A DNA stretch of 36,363 nucleotides from positions 1 to 36,363 of the IMG/VR virus record IMGVR_UViG_3300021130_000008; one strand, 5' to 3'. Each line of letters opens with the position of its first letter. Within the stretch, counting starts at the first letter, position 1. Shown here in pieces: positions 1 to 7,421 of the stretch. The DNA comes from a virus. Under the pieces are notes generated by a model that did no database searches, had not been told where the DNA came from, and saw only the letters and a program-made list of their open reading frames with translations. Both the position numbers and the translations under genes were made by a program.

Positions 1-1824
1 TGACGTAATCAACTCAACAATACACTGAGCATCGGCTGATAGATACATCTTCTTTGGTAGTAGCTGACCACGATTGATTAAACCAATCTGGAAAGGAGTA
101 CCAGTCATGGATGCAGTATTTGCAATAGGTGCACCAGTGATAATATTGCCATATGTAATGACTGTTGAGTTACTTGAAGTGATACGTCCAGTTAACCCTG
201 TGTTACTTGTTCCTTGTGCAGGGAAGTAAATGTGACGACCAGTAAGTGTATTATTAGTATACGTATTGACCTGAGCGCCAGTCTGTGTTACTGTAGCAGG
301 AGCAGACATTGTATATGCTGTTGTGTTCACAAAAGATGTTACTGTAGTAGCAGGAATGCCCGTTAAGTTTGATGTAACAGTTTGCCCAACATAAACGTTT
401 GCTGTACTACCAGAAGTGATAACAACAATATTATTACCAGAAGTATAGTTACCAATCAATGATGATGTTTGAACACCATCAAATGAGGTATTTGCTGTTG
501 TAAAATAAAGTGTTGAGTTTGTGCTTGTTGAGTTGATGGCATTGTATGTTCCGTTGCCGCTCATTTCAATAGTTGCCATAGGGCGACTGGCCATAGTAAG
601 AACAGGATAACGAGCAGTAGATCCAGAAACCGTTCTCTTAGGTGCAGTGTTTGACATACCATACGGATAAGTAAATCCGCGTTGGTCATCTTGACCACCT
701 TCAATAACAACAGAAACACCATAGTGGAACATATCATTCTGTGAAGCAGTTACGCCAAGATTGCGCTGTTCATAACGAACTGGAAGGTTACCAGTACGTG
801 ACCATGGGCTTTCTTGTGCTGGAATAACAATGTTTCCAGTTTGTGGATTTGTCGTATTGATCGGACCTTTATTGCCGAAACCGATGTAATGCAGAACAAC
901 CCATTCACCATTGATGACTACACCCCAGCGTACCATACCAGCCCCGTACCAAGTATATTCTTGCCAGACCATCTGAATGCGCGACCAATCAAGAGAGTTG
1001 ATTGTAGCCTGATCACCATTCCATGCTGGAAGAGGAACGCGATAGTCTGTTGGAACACCTGAGTTGGTGCCGTGATTTACTACACCTGCTTGATTGACAT
1101 CTGATCTGACAACACAAAACATACCAAATGGATTGGCTTGTGTTGTGAACTGATAGCTGGTACCAGTTGTCGTTGAAGTTGTTGGTGAACTGATAGCAAC
1201 TGCGGTACTATTGATGATATTTTGCACAACTGTTGTATATGGAATGTTTAATGTTCCATTAGTATCTTTAACAGTAACACTTGGATTGATGTTTGGTCCA
1301 GTTACTGGCATACCAATGTACATAGTAGCAGTGCTTGACAAACCAGTAATAAGATTTGAGTTTGCTGTACTGTTACCGGTAAATGCCGTAATAGAGTTTG
1401 CATACACAGGATCACCTTGTTCCAGGAATACACCATTGCCATCATCGAAGAAACCTACGCGCTGACGCTGATTTGTTTGTGCTGTACCAAAGTTCAAAGC
1501 AGTTGACATGATCATAGTCTTGCCTGGCTGATAACGGTGATATGGGCGTGTCTGGCGAATAGTTACATCACCACCTGCTGTACCAAGGCGCATACGAACA
1601 CCACCAGAGCCTGGTAGTTGCTGAATAGAAGAGTTGCTAGATGGACTAATAACATAGTTTTCCCAGCGCATTGGCTGCGCGCCATATTCAAAGTCTGCTT
1701 CGTAAATATTCTGGTGACGCGAAGTGCGAACGCGCCCTAGATTGTCCATCGAACCAAAAGTTGGTTTAGATGAGATACCTACTGGCTGAATTACAGAATT
1801 GTTTGCTGGTGTTTTAAATGTCAT
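1..1824 (-). CDS. Large virion structural protein, 3' end outside window
   Basis: The reading frame is open from an ATG at 1824 to base 1 with no stop, so 608 residues are visible and the C-terminus lies outside. The start follows AGGAGA and a late promoter. The N-terminus (MTFKTPANNSVIQPVG) leads into a region with YQPGKTM, a VGFFDDGNGVF motif and a WYGAGMVRWGVVING motif. From memory, these match a beta-rich family common in marine phage virions (YQPGKS / FDDxNG / WLGVGRVRxG pattern). Two copies of the window's recurrent GIPAxTTVxxVxNTT module occur at about bases 1147-1380 and 257-450. It lies downstream of gp23, where T4 has gp24, but it does not look like a gp23/gp24 paralogue. A head- or tail-associated structural role is inferred; the precise role is unknown. 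Confidence 0.7.
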   Translation of the reverse strand, partial: MTFKTPANNSVIQPVGISSKPTFGSMDNLGRVRTSRHQNIYEADFEYGAQPMRWENYVISPSSNSSIQQLPGSGGVRMRLGTAGGDVTIRQTRPYHRYQPGKTMIMSTALNFGTAQTNQRQRVGFFDDGNGVFLEQGDPVYANSITAFTGNSTANSNLITGLSSTATMYIGMPVTGPNINPSVTVKDTNGTLNIPYTTVVQNIINSTAVAISSPTTSTTTGTSYQFTTQANPFGMFCVVRSDVNQAGVVNHGTNSGVPTDYRVPLPAWNGDQATINSLDWSRIQMVWQEYTWYGAGMVRWGVVINGEWVVLHYIGFGNKGPINTTNPQTGNIVIPAQESPWSRTGNLPVRYEQRNLGVTASQNDMFHYGVSVVIEGGQDDQRGFTYPYGMSNTAPKRTVSGSTARYPVLTMASRPMATIEMSGNGTYNAINSTSTNSTLYFTTANTSFDGVQTSSLIGNYTSGNNIVVITSGSTANVYVGQTVTSNLTGIPATTVTSFVNTTAYTMSAPATVTQTGAQVNTYTNNTLTGRHIYFPAQGTSNTGLTGRITSSNSTVITYGNIITGAPIANTASMTGTPFQIGLINRGQLLPKKMYLSADAQCIVELITS

Positions 1825-1862
1825 GAAAATCTCCTAATACACGCATAAGTCATTTGATACTG

Positions 1863-1870
1863 TATTTATA
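1863..1870 (-). promoter_or_regulatory. T4-type late promoter
   Basis: The minus strand reads TATAAATA, the exact T4 late -10 consensus, 39 nt upstream of the virion gene start at 1824 and just after a terminator-like hairpin. Confidence 0.8.
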
Positions 1871-1890
1871 TCAACAGATCATTAGACATA

Positions 1891-1921
1891 AAGAAAGGGG
1901 GGGAACCTTTCGATTCCCCCC
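1891..1921 (-). terminator. Rho-independent-like terminator after GIY-YIG gene
   Basis: On the minus strand GGGGGGAA pairs with TTCCCCCC (bases 1914-1921 and 1898-1905) around an 8-nt loop, followed by the T-rich CTTTCTTT. It lies 35 nt after the endonuclease stop and just before the next late promoter, so it separates the two transcription units. Confidence 0.65.
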
Positions 1922-1955
1922 GAAGGTTTGTAATATATTTTATGTTATAGATTAC

Positions 1956-2549
1956 TTATGTAGATTCGACTTTTGATTTTCTAATCTGTTTGTATCCTGG
2001 TGTATTGCCACGTTGCTTTCTGCCTTCAGCGTATGCAAGTTTCAAAGATTCAGATTTCTTTCTCTTGGTTTCTTCTGATTGCTTTTTGCCTTTTTGTGCA
2101 TTGCTCATATTAACAAGCATCTCTGGTGTTTTGATGTATGATCGAGAACGTTTAGTTTCTTTGATTTTATCTTTTACTTCCTGTGATCTAGGTCCGTTTG
2201 ATTTGCCTCTTTTGGCTTCTGATATCTTTTGACCTACTGTTTTTATTTTATCTTCCTCTGTTGTCCAATGTCCGTTTAAATGTTTTGTTAAGTTGTAATA
2301 CTTTTTGCCAAGTTGATCGTCTGGTATCATCGTTAGATATTCATGTTCTATGTTTAACAAATCTTGACGATTTGTATATACTCTGATGATGATTCTGCGT
2401 TTGAAGTCCCTCTTTCTTCTATTATAGGAGTTTCTCATCCACGTAGAACTACAGATGTAGCTGTCATCTTCTTTGCCCCAATGAGAACCAATGTAATATC
2501 TTTTGTGCTTACGATCAAACCAAATGTAAACGAAACCATATTTCTGCAT
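1956..2549 (-). CDS. GIY-YIG homing endonuclease
   Basis: The 197-aa protein has an N-terminal GIY-YIG nuclease core: GFVY at residues 5-8, YYIG at 18-21, the conserved helix Glu in IEHEYL, and the YYNL asparagine. The C-terminal half holds two NUMOD3-like DNA-binding repeats (ISEAKRGK... and MSNAQKGKKQSEETKRKKSE). It is a free-standing gene in the gap between gp23 and the next virion gene, as expected for T4 Seg-type endonucleases that cut intron-less sites in related phages. It has its own late promoter at 2615-2622. Its Shine-Dalgarno GGGAG (2559-2563) is the 3' arm of the gp23 terminator hairpin, which should depress translation. The cleavage target is unknown. Confidence 0.9.
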   Translation of the reverse strand: MQKYGFVYIWFDRKHKRYYIGSHWGKEDDSYICSSTWMRNSYNRRKRDFKRRIIIRVYTNRQDLLNIEHEYLTMIPDDQLGKKYYNLTKHLNGHWTTEEDKIKTVGQKISEAKRGKSNGPRSQEVKDKIKETKRSRSYIKTPEMLVNMSNAQKGKKQSEETKRKKSESLKLAYAEGRKQRGNTPGYKQIRKSKVEST

Positions 2550-2554
2550 ACAAA

Positions 2555-2585
2555 AATGCTCCCTTGATGTTATCGCGGGAGCATT
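2555..2585 (-). terminator. gp23 terminator that also contains the endonuclease RBS
   Basis: AATGCTCCC and GGGAGCATT form a perfect 9-bp stem with a 13-nt loop, followed on the minus strand by TTTG. It lies 50 nt beyond the gp23 stop. The 3' arm supplies the GGGAG Shine-Dalgarno of the following endonuclease gene, 9 nt before its ATG. Confidence 0.75.
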
Positions 2586-2599
2586 AGTGCTACTTTAGA

Positions 2600-2617
2600 A
2601 TACTCTCGCAAGAGTAT
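2600..2617 (-). repeat. Hairpin overlapping a late promoter
   Basis: ATACTCT and AGAGTAT form a perfect 7-bp stem with the loop CGCA. On the minus strand the first arm overlaps the TATAAATA box, and the predicted late start (about 2609) falls in the loop. Only read-through mRNA from gp23 would therefore carry the whole hairpin. Confidence 0.6.
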
Positions 2618-2622
2618 TTATA
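2615..2622 (-). promoter_or_regulatory. T4-type late promoter for GIY-YIG gene
   Basis: The minus strand reads TATAAATA, in the gp23-endonuclease gap. Transcription is predicted to start near 2609. Confidence 0.75.
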
Positions 2623-2634
2623 TAAAGTGTATTT

Positions 2635-4023
2635 TTAAATGATATTCGCAACAACGAAACGACGGTAGAAAACGTTCTGATTTTGAACGAGCGCACCAGT
2701 TGTAGTTGAAGCAGCACCGTTGATTGCACCAGCAGCGAATGGGTTAGCGACCATGCCGTAGCGTGTCTTGAACCCGATCTTTGGCTGGAAGGTATCCTGA
2801 CCAACTGCACGAACCATCTGTAGTGGAACGTATGGGCAGTAGAACACACCAGCATCAAATGCTGATGAACCCTTGTAACCGACAACGGCGTAGTTACCAC
2901 CAGCATATGGATCGATATAGACGCGAATGCGACCATTTAGGACACCAGCAAAGGTGTTGCCTGTATCGTCAACCTGGAGGTTGTTGCTGTTTAGAGCAGG
3001 AGCGTAGTCAAGAACACCGGCCATCTGTAGAGCAGAAGCAACGTCTGATGAACAGATTAGGATGTTACCTTTACCACGACGAGTTGCCTTGGCAATAGCG
3101 TTAGCTTCACGTTCGATCTGGAACATTAGGCCCTTGAACTTTTCAACTGACCAACGGCCGTTTGAGTCAACGTCAAGGTCGAATACGCCTGGGTTAGTAG
3201 TATCAACAGCACCTGGGGCTGAAGTTAGAACAACTGTACGAACGACTTCACGGTTGATTTCAGCAAGGATTTCAGCAGAAAGAATGGTTGAAAGTTCTGT
3301 TTCTGCATCTAGACCATGGATTGCTTTTAGATCCTGGGCTAGTTCGATTGAATATTCAGCCTTTAGAGCGCGTGAGTTTGCAGTAACAGTAACCTTATCG
3401 ATTGAGAAGGCCATCTGAGCAAAATCGTTGCCTAGTGTGGTTGAACCTAGCTGTTCAGCATATGAGGTCTGCATACCACCTTCAAAGTTGTAGGTCTGTG
3501 AGTTACCTGAAACAATGACAGTGTTTGAAACGCCATAGACGCCACCAAGATCGCTTGAAGCACCACCGACAACCTGTGTGTTACCAACAGTTGTATTAGC
3601 AGTGATAGAAGCGTTTGAGCCGTAGTATGATGACTGGGCAGTGTTTGGTTCGTAGTAGAACGCATCGTTGCCAGCCTGGTTTGAATACTGTGGACGTAGA
3701 GCGAAGATTAGCCCAGTTGGACCAGTCATTGGCTGAACACCGCAGATGTCATAAGCGATTAGGTTAGGCATCGCACGACGAACTAGTGAGATAAGCACTG
3801 GATCGTAGTTTAGTGAACCACCTGAAACGTTAGTTGGGGCTGAGTCTGAAGTTTCTAGAAGTGACTGCATTGAGCCTTGGGCACCAGCTTCGCGTAGAGC
3901 GGTTTCGGTGTTTTCAAGTAGCTGTGCAACAACCGAACGCTTGTGTGCATCTTGGATCTTTGGAAGATCAGGATGTTCAAGCACTGGGCCCCACTTTGAT
4001 TGGATCTGTTCGTTGAGTAACAT
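2635..4023 (-). CDS. 23: Major capsid protein gp23
   Basis: The 462-aa protein matches the T4 gp23 family throughout: an N-terminal propeptide (MLLNEQIQSKWGPVLEHP), then the mature region with LVRRAMPNLIAYDICGVQP, MTGPTGLIFALR, and a C-terminus with KIGFKTRYGMVANPF. A likely gp21 protease site of the (L/I)xE type is SLLE ending at residue 57, which would release the propeptide. T4 gp23 is 521 aa, so this is a slightly shorter version. The start follows GGGAG and an exact late promoter. It is last in the gp20-gp23 head block and is followed by a strong hairpin terminator, as expected for the most abundant virion protein. Confidence 0.97.
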   Translation of the reverse strand: MLLNEQIQSKWGPVLEHPDLPKIQDAHKRSVVAQLLENTETALREAGAQGSMQSLLETSDSAPTNVSGGSLNYDPVLISLVRRAMPNLIAYDICGVQPMTGPTGLIFALRPQYSNQAGNDAFYYEPNTAQSSYYGSNASITANTTVGNTQVVGGASSDLGGVYGVSNTVIVSGNSQTYNFEGGMQTSYAEQLGSTTLGNDFAQMAFSIDKVTVTANSRALKAEYSIELAQDLKAIHGLDAETELSTILSAEILAEINREVVRTVVLTSAPGAVDTTNPGVFDLDVDSNGRWSVEKFKGLMFQIEREANAIAKATRRGKGNILICSSDVASALQMAGVLDYAPALNSNNLQVDDTGNTFAGVLNGRIRVYIDPYAGGNYAVVGYKGSSAFDAGVFYCPYVPLQMVRAVGQDTFQPKIGFKTRYGMVANPFAAGAINGAASTTTGALVQNQNVFYRRFVVANII

Positions 4024-4059
4024 TGTGTTCTCCCTTTTTCTTTCTATTTGGGTTACAGT

Positions 4060-4067
4060 TATTTATA
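4060..4067 (-). promoter_or_regulatory. T4-type late promoter for gp23
   Basis: The minus strand reads TATAAATA, 37 nt before the gp23 ATG, in the gp22-gp23 gap. Confidence 0.85.
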
Positions 4068-4070
4068 TTT

Positions 4071-5366
4071 TTACTTTTTTGCAGATTGCGAAATTGCTCT
4101 CATGTATACTGACATTGGTCCAGATACGTCTGAATGATCATCGTCATCAGTTTCATAGTCTGTTGCTTCGGTCAAAGCGACTGTTTTCTTTCCACCTTCA
4201 GTTGGGAAGTAGGTCTCTTTGATTACACCAAGCTTCTTAGTGAACTCAGTCACGTCTGAATATTCGATGCCTTCAACAAGTGAACGAAGCTTTTCTTGTT
4301 GTGTTAGAGGAAGTGTATCAACTGCTTCTGCGAATACTCTATCAACTTCTAGAGAATCGACATAATCCTTCAACTCAACATTTTCTTTAACAACTGAGTT
4401 GACGCGGCTTTCAAGATCAATCACTTGCTGTGATAGTTCTTCGATAACATCAACTTTGTCTTCTGGAATATCAACATAGTTTTGTTCAAATAGATCCTTA
4501 AGACCATGAATGAAGCCTTCAACGACTTCAGCCTTTAGACCTGATTCAATAGCAATCTCATTATCTGCAACCCATTGTTCGACGGCATATGAGAGATACT
4601 TGTCAACGTTCTCTGATAGTTGTTCAATCTTGTCTGCTAGGGCTTCAACTAGATTTGATTCAAACTCTTCTTCGATGCGGGCAACTTCAGCGTATAGACG
4701 CGCATTAACAGCCGCTTCAAAAATGGTACGTGCTTTTTCACGTACTTCTTCTGATAGTTCTTCACCACCAAACATGATGTCTAGGTCTTCAGCAGCGATA
4801 GTAGCGGCCGATGAACCCTTAGCTGATGTTGGTGAGAGATGCATTTGTGCGATAGTTTCGCCGTCTGACATATCGTCCTTGGCCATTGCACCAGGATTAC
4901 GGCGAGTAGCTTTGGCTTTTGATGCATCGTGCTTGAAGTTGTCGTCGGTTAGACCCTTGAAGATATCACCGATCTTCTGTGTTGGCATACCTGAAACGTG
5001 TGCCATAAGAGCATTGATAGCTTCTGCTTTAGTAGCAAACTGTGGCATTGCTTCTTGACCACCTGATAGCTTATCAGCATCACGACCTTTATGACCATCC
5101 TTACCTAGTGGATCGGCTGTGTGGCTGATACCATCGGAAGCGGCGAACTCTTGTAGATTTTCTTCTTTCATTGAACATACCTTTGCGTAGTGGCGTTTTC
5201 CGTGAGCAACAGCAGCAGCGTGTGGATGACCTTCATTAGCATCTTCTACTTCATCATAGATATGCTGATGGGCTTCTTCTTTTGACATGCCAGATTTATG
5301 TGCATGTCGGGCTGCCTTCTCTGCGATATCGCGAAGATCCTTATCTTGAATGGTCTTTTCTTCCAT
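4071..5366 (-). CDS. 22: Prohead core scaffold gp22 with long N-terminal extension
   Basis: The C-terminal ~240 residues carry the gp22 signature: a helical region containing YLSYAVEQWVADNEIAIE, then GFIHGLKDLFEQNYVDIPED, a coiled coil with VIDLESRVNSVVKENVELKD, and an acidic tail. gp22 is the main internal scaffold of the T4 prohead and is degraded by gp21 during maturation. The protein has 431 residues against about 270 in T4. The extra ~190 N-terminal residues include a His/Ala-rich segment (HPHAAAVAHGKRHYAKV) and are not recognised. The gene lies between protease gp21 and capsid gp23, with its own late promoter. The identity is secure from the C-terminal half and from position. Confidence 0.92.
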   Translation of the reverse strand: MEEKTIQDKDLRDIAEKAARHAHKSGMSKEEAHQHIYDEVEDANEGHPHAAAVAHGKRHYAKVCSMKEENLQEFAASDGISHTADPLGKDGHKGRDADKLSGGQEAMPQFATKAEAINALMAHVSGMPTQKIGDIFKGLTDDNFKHDASKAKATRRNPGAMAKDDMSDGETIAQMHLSPTSAKGSSAATIAAEDLDIMFGGEELSEEVREKARTIFEAAVNARLYAEVARIEEEFESNLVEALADKIEQLSENVDKYLSYAVEQWVADNEIAIESGLKAEVVEGFIHGLKDLFEQNYVDIPEDKVDVIEELSQQVIDLESRVNSVVKENVELKDYVDSLEVDRVFAEAVDTLPLTQQEKLRSLVEGIEYSDVTEFTKKLGVIKETYFPTEGGKKTVALTEATDYETDDDDHSDVSGPMSVYMRAISQSAKK

Positions 5367-5396
5367 GACTATTGCTTCCTTTTATTTACTATATGC

Positions 5397-5404
5397 TATT
5401 TATA
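5397..5404 (-). promoter_or_regulatory. T4-type late promoter for gp22
   Basis: The minus strand reads TATAAATA, overlapping the gp21 stop codon and 31 nt before the gp22 ATG. Confidence 0.8.
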
Positions 5405-6077
5405 AAAATGTTTTCGTCGCGAGAGAACTTAGATAGTTTTCGAAAAGACGCATTTGATTATTAGAAATCTCCGTCATCGACATCTTCTTTAGTTCTTTTT
5501 TGGTTTCTTCTAGTTTCTCTGCGGCTCTCCAAGAACCAGCAGCAACGTCATAAACCCATTCAACGTTTTCCATTACGCCACGAACGAATGCATTGTGTGC
5601 GGAAGGATCAGCAACAATATCAGCAGCAGTGGCAAGCATAAAGTCATCTTGAACGCGCATGATGCCATCGACTGATTTTAGTGTTCCCATGCCACGCGAT
5701 GAAACGCCTAAGTTTGCGCCTTCATCTAAAAGATTCTTTACAATCAATCCCATTGGTGTTTCTGTGATCTTTGCTTTACCAATGAAGTCTGACCCTTCTT
5801 GGCGAAGCGACTTGATCATCATGCAAACACGATCTAGATTGATTGATGGACCAGCAGGATGACCTAGTTCACCGTATGCGCGATTTGTTTCAATAAGTTC
5901 TTTTGTGTAACGAGCGACTTCTTTAGCAAGAACTTTTGACTCATAGATACGACCGTTCTTGTTAGGGCGATCACCCATGAGAAAAACACCTTCAACATGA
6001 TATTGCTTCTTGCCACCTTCAGTGGCTTCTTTTAGAACATCAAGTTTGCTGTCTAGCATTTCGCAAATGAGTTTCAT
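5400..6077 (-). CDS. 21: Prohead core protease gp21
   Basis: The 225-aa protein is a T4 gp21-type serine protease (herpesvirus assemblin-like fold). The candidate catalytic residues are His73 in GELGHPAG and a serine in GVSSRGMG (126/127), followed by the TAADIVADPSAH stretch. It cleaves scaffold and capsid propeptides during head maturation. T4 gp21 is 212 aa, so the length is normal. The ATG at 6077 follows GGAG, which lies in the end of the upstream gene (the stop is at 6079-6081), so the two are almost overlapping and probably translationally coupled. Confidence 0.96.
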   Translation of the reverse strand: MKLICEMLDSKLDVLKEATEGGKKQYHVEGVFLMGDRPNKNGRIYESKVLAKEVARYTKELIETNRAYGELGHPAGPSINLDRVCMMIKSLRQEGSDFIGKAKITETPMGLIVKNLLDEGANLGVSSRGMGTLKSVDGIMRVQDDFMLATAADIVADPSAHNAFVRGVMENVEWVYDVAAGSWRAAEKLEETKKELKKMSMTEISNNQMRLFENYLSSLATKTFL

Positions 6078-6078
6078 C

Positions 6079-7215
6079 TTACTTTACTCCGTGTGCTTTG
6101 CGAATCTTAGCGAGTATTGCACCAGCAACCTTTTCGCCGCTCTCTTTTGAACCGTATTTCTTACCAGCTTTAGCAGCAATCATAGCAAAGCTTTTGCCTG
6201 GTTTGCCCAAGTCTTTGCCTGCGCGACCAGCTTTAGCTGATAGGACTTCTTCTTTAGCTAGTGCTTGCTCACCGTTGTTTTTGAAAGCAGTTGGCTTTGC
6301 TGTATCGGTGTTGTCTTTGTTTTCTGAACCGTCATCGTCTTCATCGTCACTATCTTCGTCCTTAGTGTCCGAGATATGCTTTGCGACTGAGTTGACAAAG
6401 TTCTTGGCTAGTTCTAGTTTTTCTAGAACCCAATCAGGAAGCTTTGCGTTGTCTTCAATGTTTTCGTATAGTTCGGCGGCTTGTGTAGCAATCACTTCAA
6501 GATTGTCACGAGCGGCAGTTACAGTTTCGTCTGCACCTTCGTCGCTGTCATCGTCGCCAGCATCTGAATCTGTGTTCTTGTTGCTGCCGTCTTTGCCCAT
6601 TCCTGGCTGATCTGATGAAGATGATTGACCTGACCAACCTGGGATGTCTGAAGTTGCTGGAGCAGGAGCCATTGGCTCACCTAGTTCTGATAGATACGCT
6701 TCGCTGGTAACAACCTGTGGTGGAATCTTTACATGATGCTTCTTTTGTTGCGGTTCTGATGTATCATCACCAGCAACTTCTGAGGTTTCATGCTCTGAAC
6801 CATGCGTAGACATTGCACCTTTCTTTTGTGCATTGACTGGTTCTACCTTTACCTTACGTGCAGCCATAGCAACTACAGATTCGGCAACTTTCTTTTTGAT
6901 TTTTTCTTTGTTTGTTTCGCCATGTCCGTTACGATATGCAGCTTCGTCTTGGCCAGTTTCATAGTCGGCGCGGCGAGTTGTATCATCTTTTACGCTACCA
7001 CCATCAAAAGTGTCTTCATTTTCTTTTGGAGACATATTTGGCTGATTGCATCTAAGTGTTGGATGTGCTGCACCAAACTTCTTAATGCCAGCTTTAGCTG
7101 CATCACCAAGAACGTAGTTGGCAATGTCTTCAGCAGGAGCCTTGACTAGTTTACGAGCCAAGTCCTTAGGCTGATTTGGAATCGCCATCTTTGATTTGTT
7201 GTCTTGGTCAGCCAT
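6079..7215 (-). CDS. Acidic prohead/virion protein in the gp68 position
   Basis: The 378-aa hydrophilic protein lies between the gp67-like gene and gp21, the place of T4 gp68 (a 141-aa prohead core protein). No direct similarity to gp68 can be seen. A long disordered, Asp/Glu/Ser-rich centre (SDAGDDDSDEGADE, DEDSDDEDDDGSENKD) brackets a helical domain (ETVTAARDNLEVIATQAAEL, then LPDWVLEKLELAKNFVNSV). From memory this recalls a small helical domain common in marine phage structural proteins. The C-terminus is basic, with KKYGSKESGEKVAGAILAKI. It starts 1 nt after the preceding stop. A prohead-core role is inferred from position and composition only. Confidence 0.6.
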   Translation of the reverse strand: MADQDNKSKMAIPNQPKDLARKLVKAPAEDIANYVLGDAAKAGIKKFGAAHPTLRCNQPNMSPKENEDTFDGGSVKDDTTRRADYETGQDEAAYRNGHGETNKEKIKKKVAESVVAMAARKVKVEPVNAQKKGAMSTHGSEHETSEVAGDDTSEPQQKKHHVKIPPQVVTSEAYLSELGEPMAPAPATSDIPGWSGQSSSSDQPGMGKDGSNKNTDSDAGDDDSDEGADETVTAARDNLEVIATQAAELYENIEDNAKLPDWVLEKLELAKNFVNSVAKHISDTKDEDSDDEDDDGSENKDNTDTAKPTAFKNNGEQALAKEEVLSAKAGRAGKDLGKPGKSFAMIAAKAGKKYGSKESGEKVAGAILAKIRKAHGVK

Positions 7216-7216
7216 A

Positions 7217-7378
7217 TTAGTCCTCTGTGTTAAAAAACTTCTTTGCTACTTCAATCTTCTTATCGTCTAGGATTTCTGCAACGCGATCCTTTAGAATAGA
7301 ATCAACGGCTGCTTGAACTCCGACGATATTACCGTCAATAGCAAAGTTAACGATATCTGATGAATCATAGTCTGACAT
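7217..7378 (-). CDS. 67: Small prohead core protein, gp67-like
   Basis: A 53-aa ORF starts at ATG 7378 and ends at TAA 7217-7219. The protein starts MSDYDSSDIVNFAIDG and continues with VQAAVDSILKDRVAEILDDK, then KIEVAKKFFN. The helical pattern of DRVxEhhDxKKhEVAKxhF and the location directly after portal gp20 match gp67, the T4 prohead core protein needed for head shape. T4 gp67 is about 80 aa. GGAG lies 8 nt before the ATG, and two overlapping late promoters precede it. The stop is followed 1 nt later by the next ATG, so coupling is likely. Confidence 0.75.
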   Translation of the reverse strand: MSDYDSSDIVNFAIDGNIVGVQAAVDSILKDRVAEILDDKKIEVAKKFFNTED

Positions 7379-7404
7379 AATATTCTCCACTTTTTGATTA
7401 TTCT

Positions 7405-7418
7405 TATTTATATTTATA
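7405..7418 (-). promoter_or_regulatory. Two overlapping T4-type late promoters
   Basis: The minus strand contains TATAAATA twice, at 7411-7418 and 7405-7412, sharing two bases. They lie between gp20 and the gp67-like gene and serve the gp67-68-21 block. Confidence 0.8.
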
Positions 7419-7421
7419 GTA

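Noticed and set aside
1-1824. Assignment of the left-edge gene as gp24 (vertex protein)
   Set aside because: Position after gp23 suggests it, but the sequence lacks gp23/gp24 family motifs and shows a different beta-rich family.
4510-5058. Long plus-strand ORFs opposite gp22 and the gp68-position gene (also 6098-6610)
   Set aside because: They lie wholly opposite well-supported genes, show Ser/Ala-rich shadow composition, and have no RBS or family resemblance.
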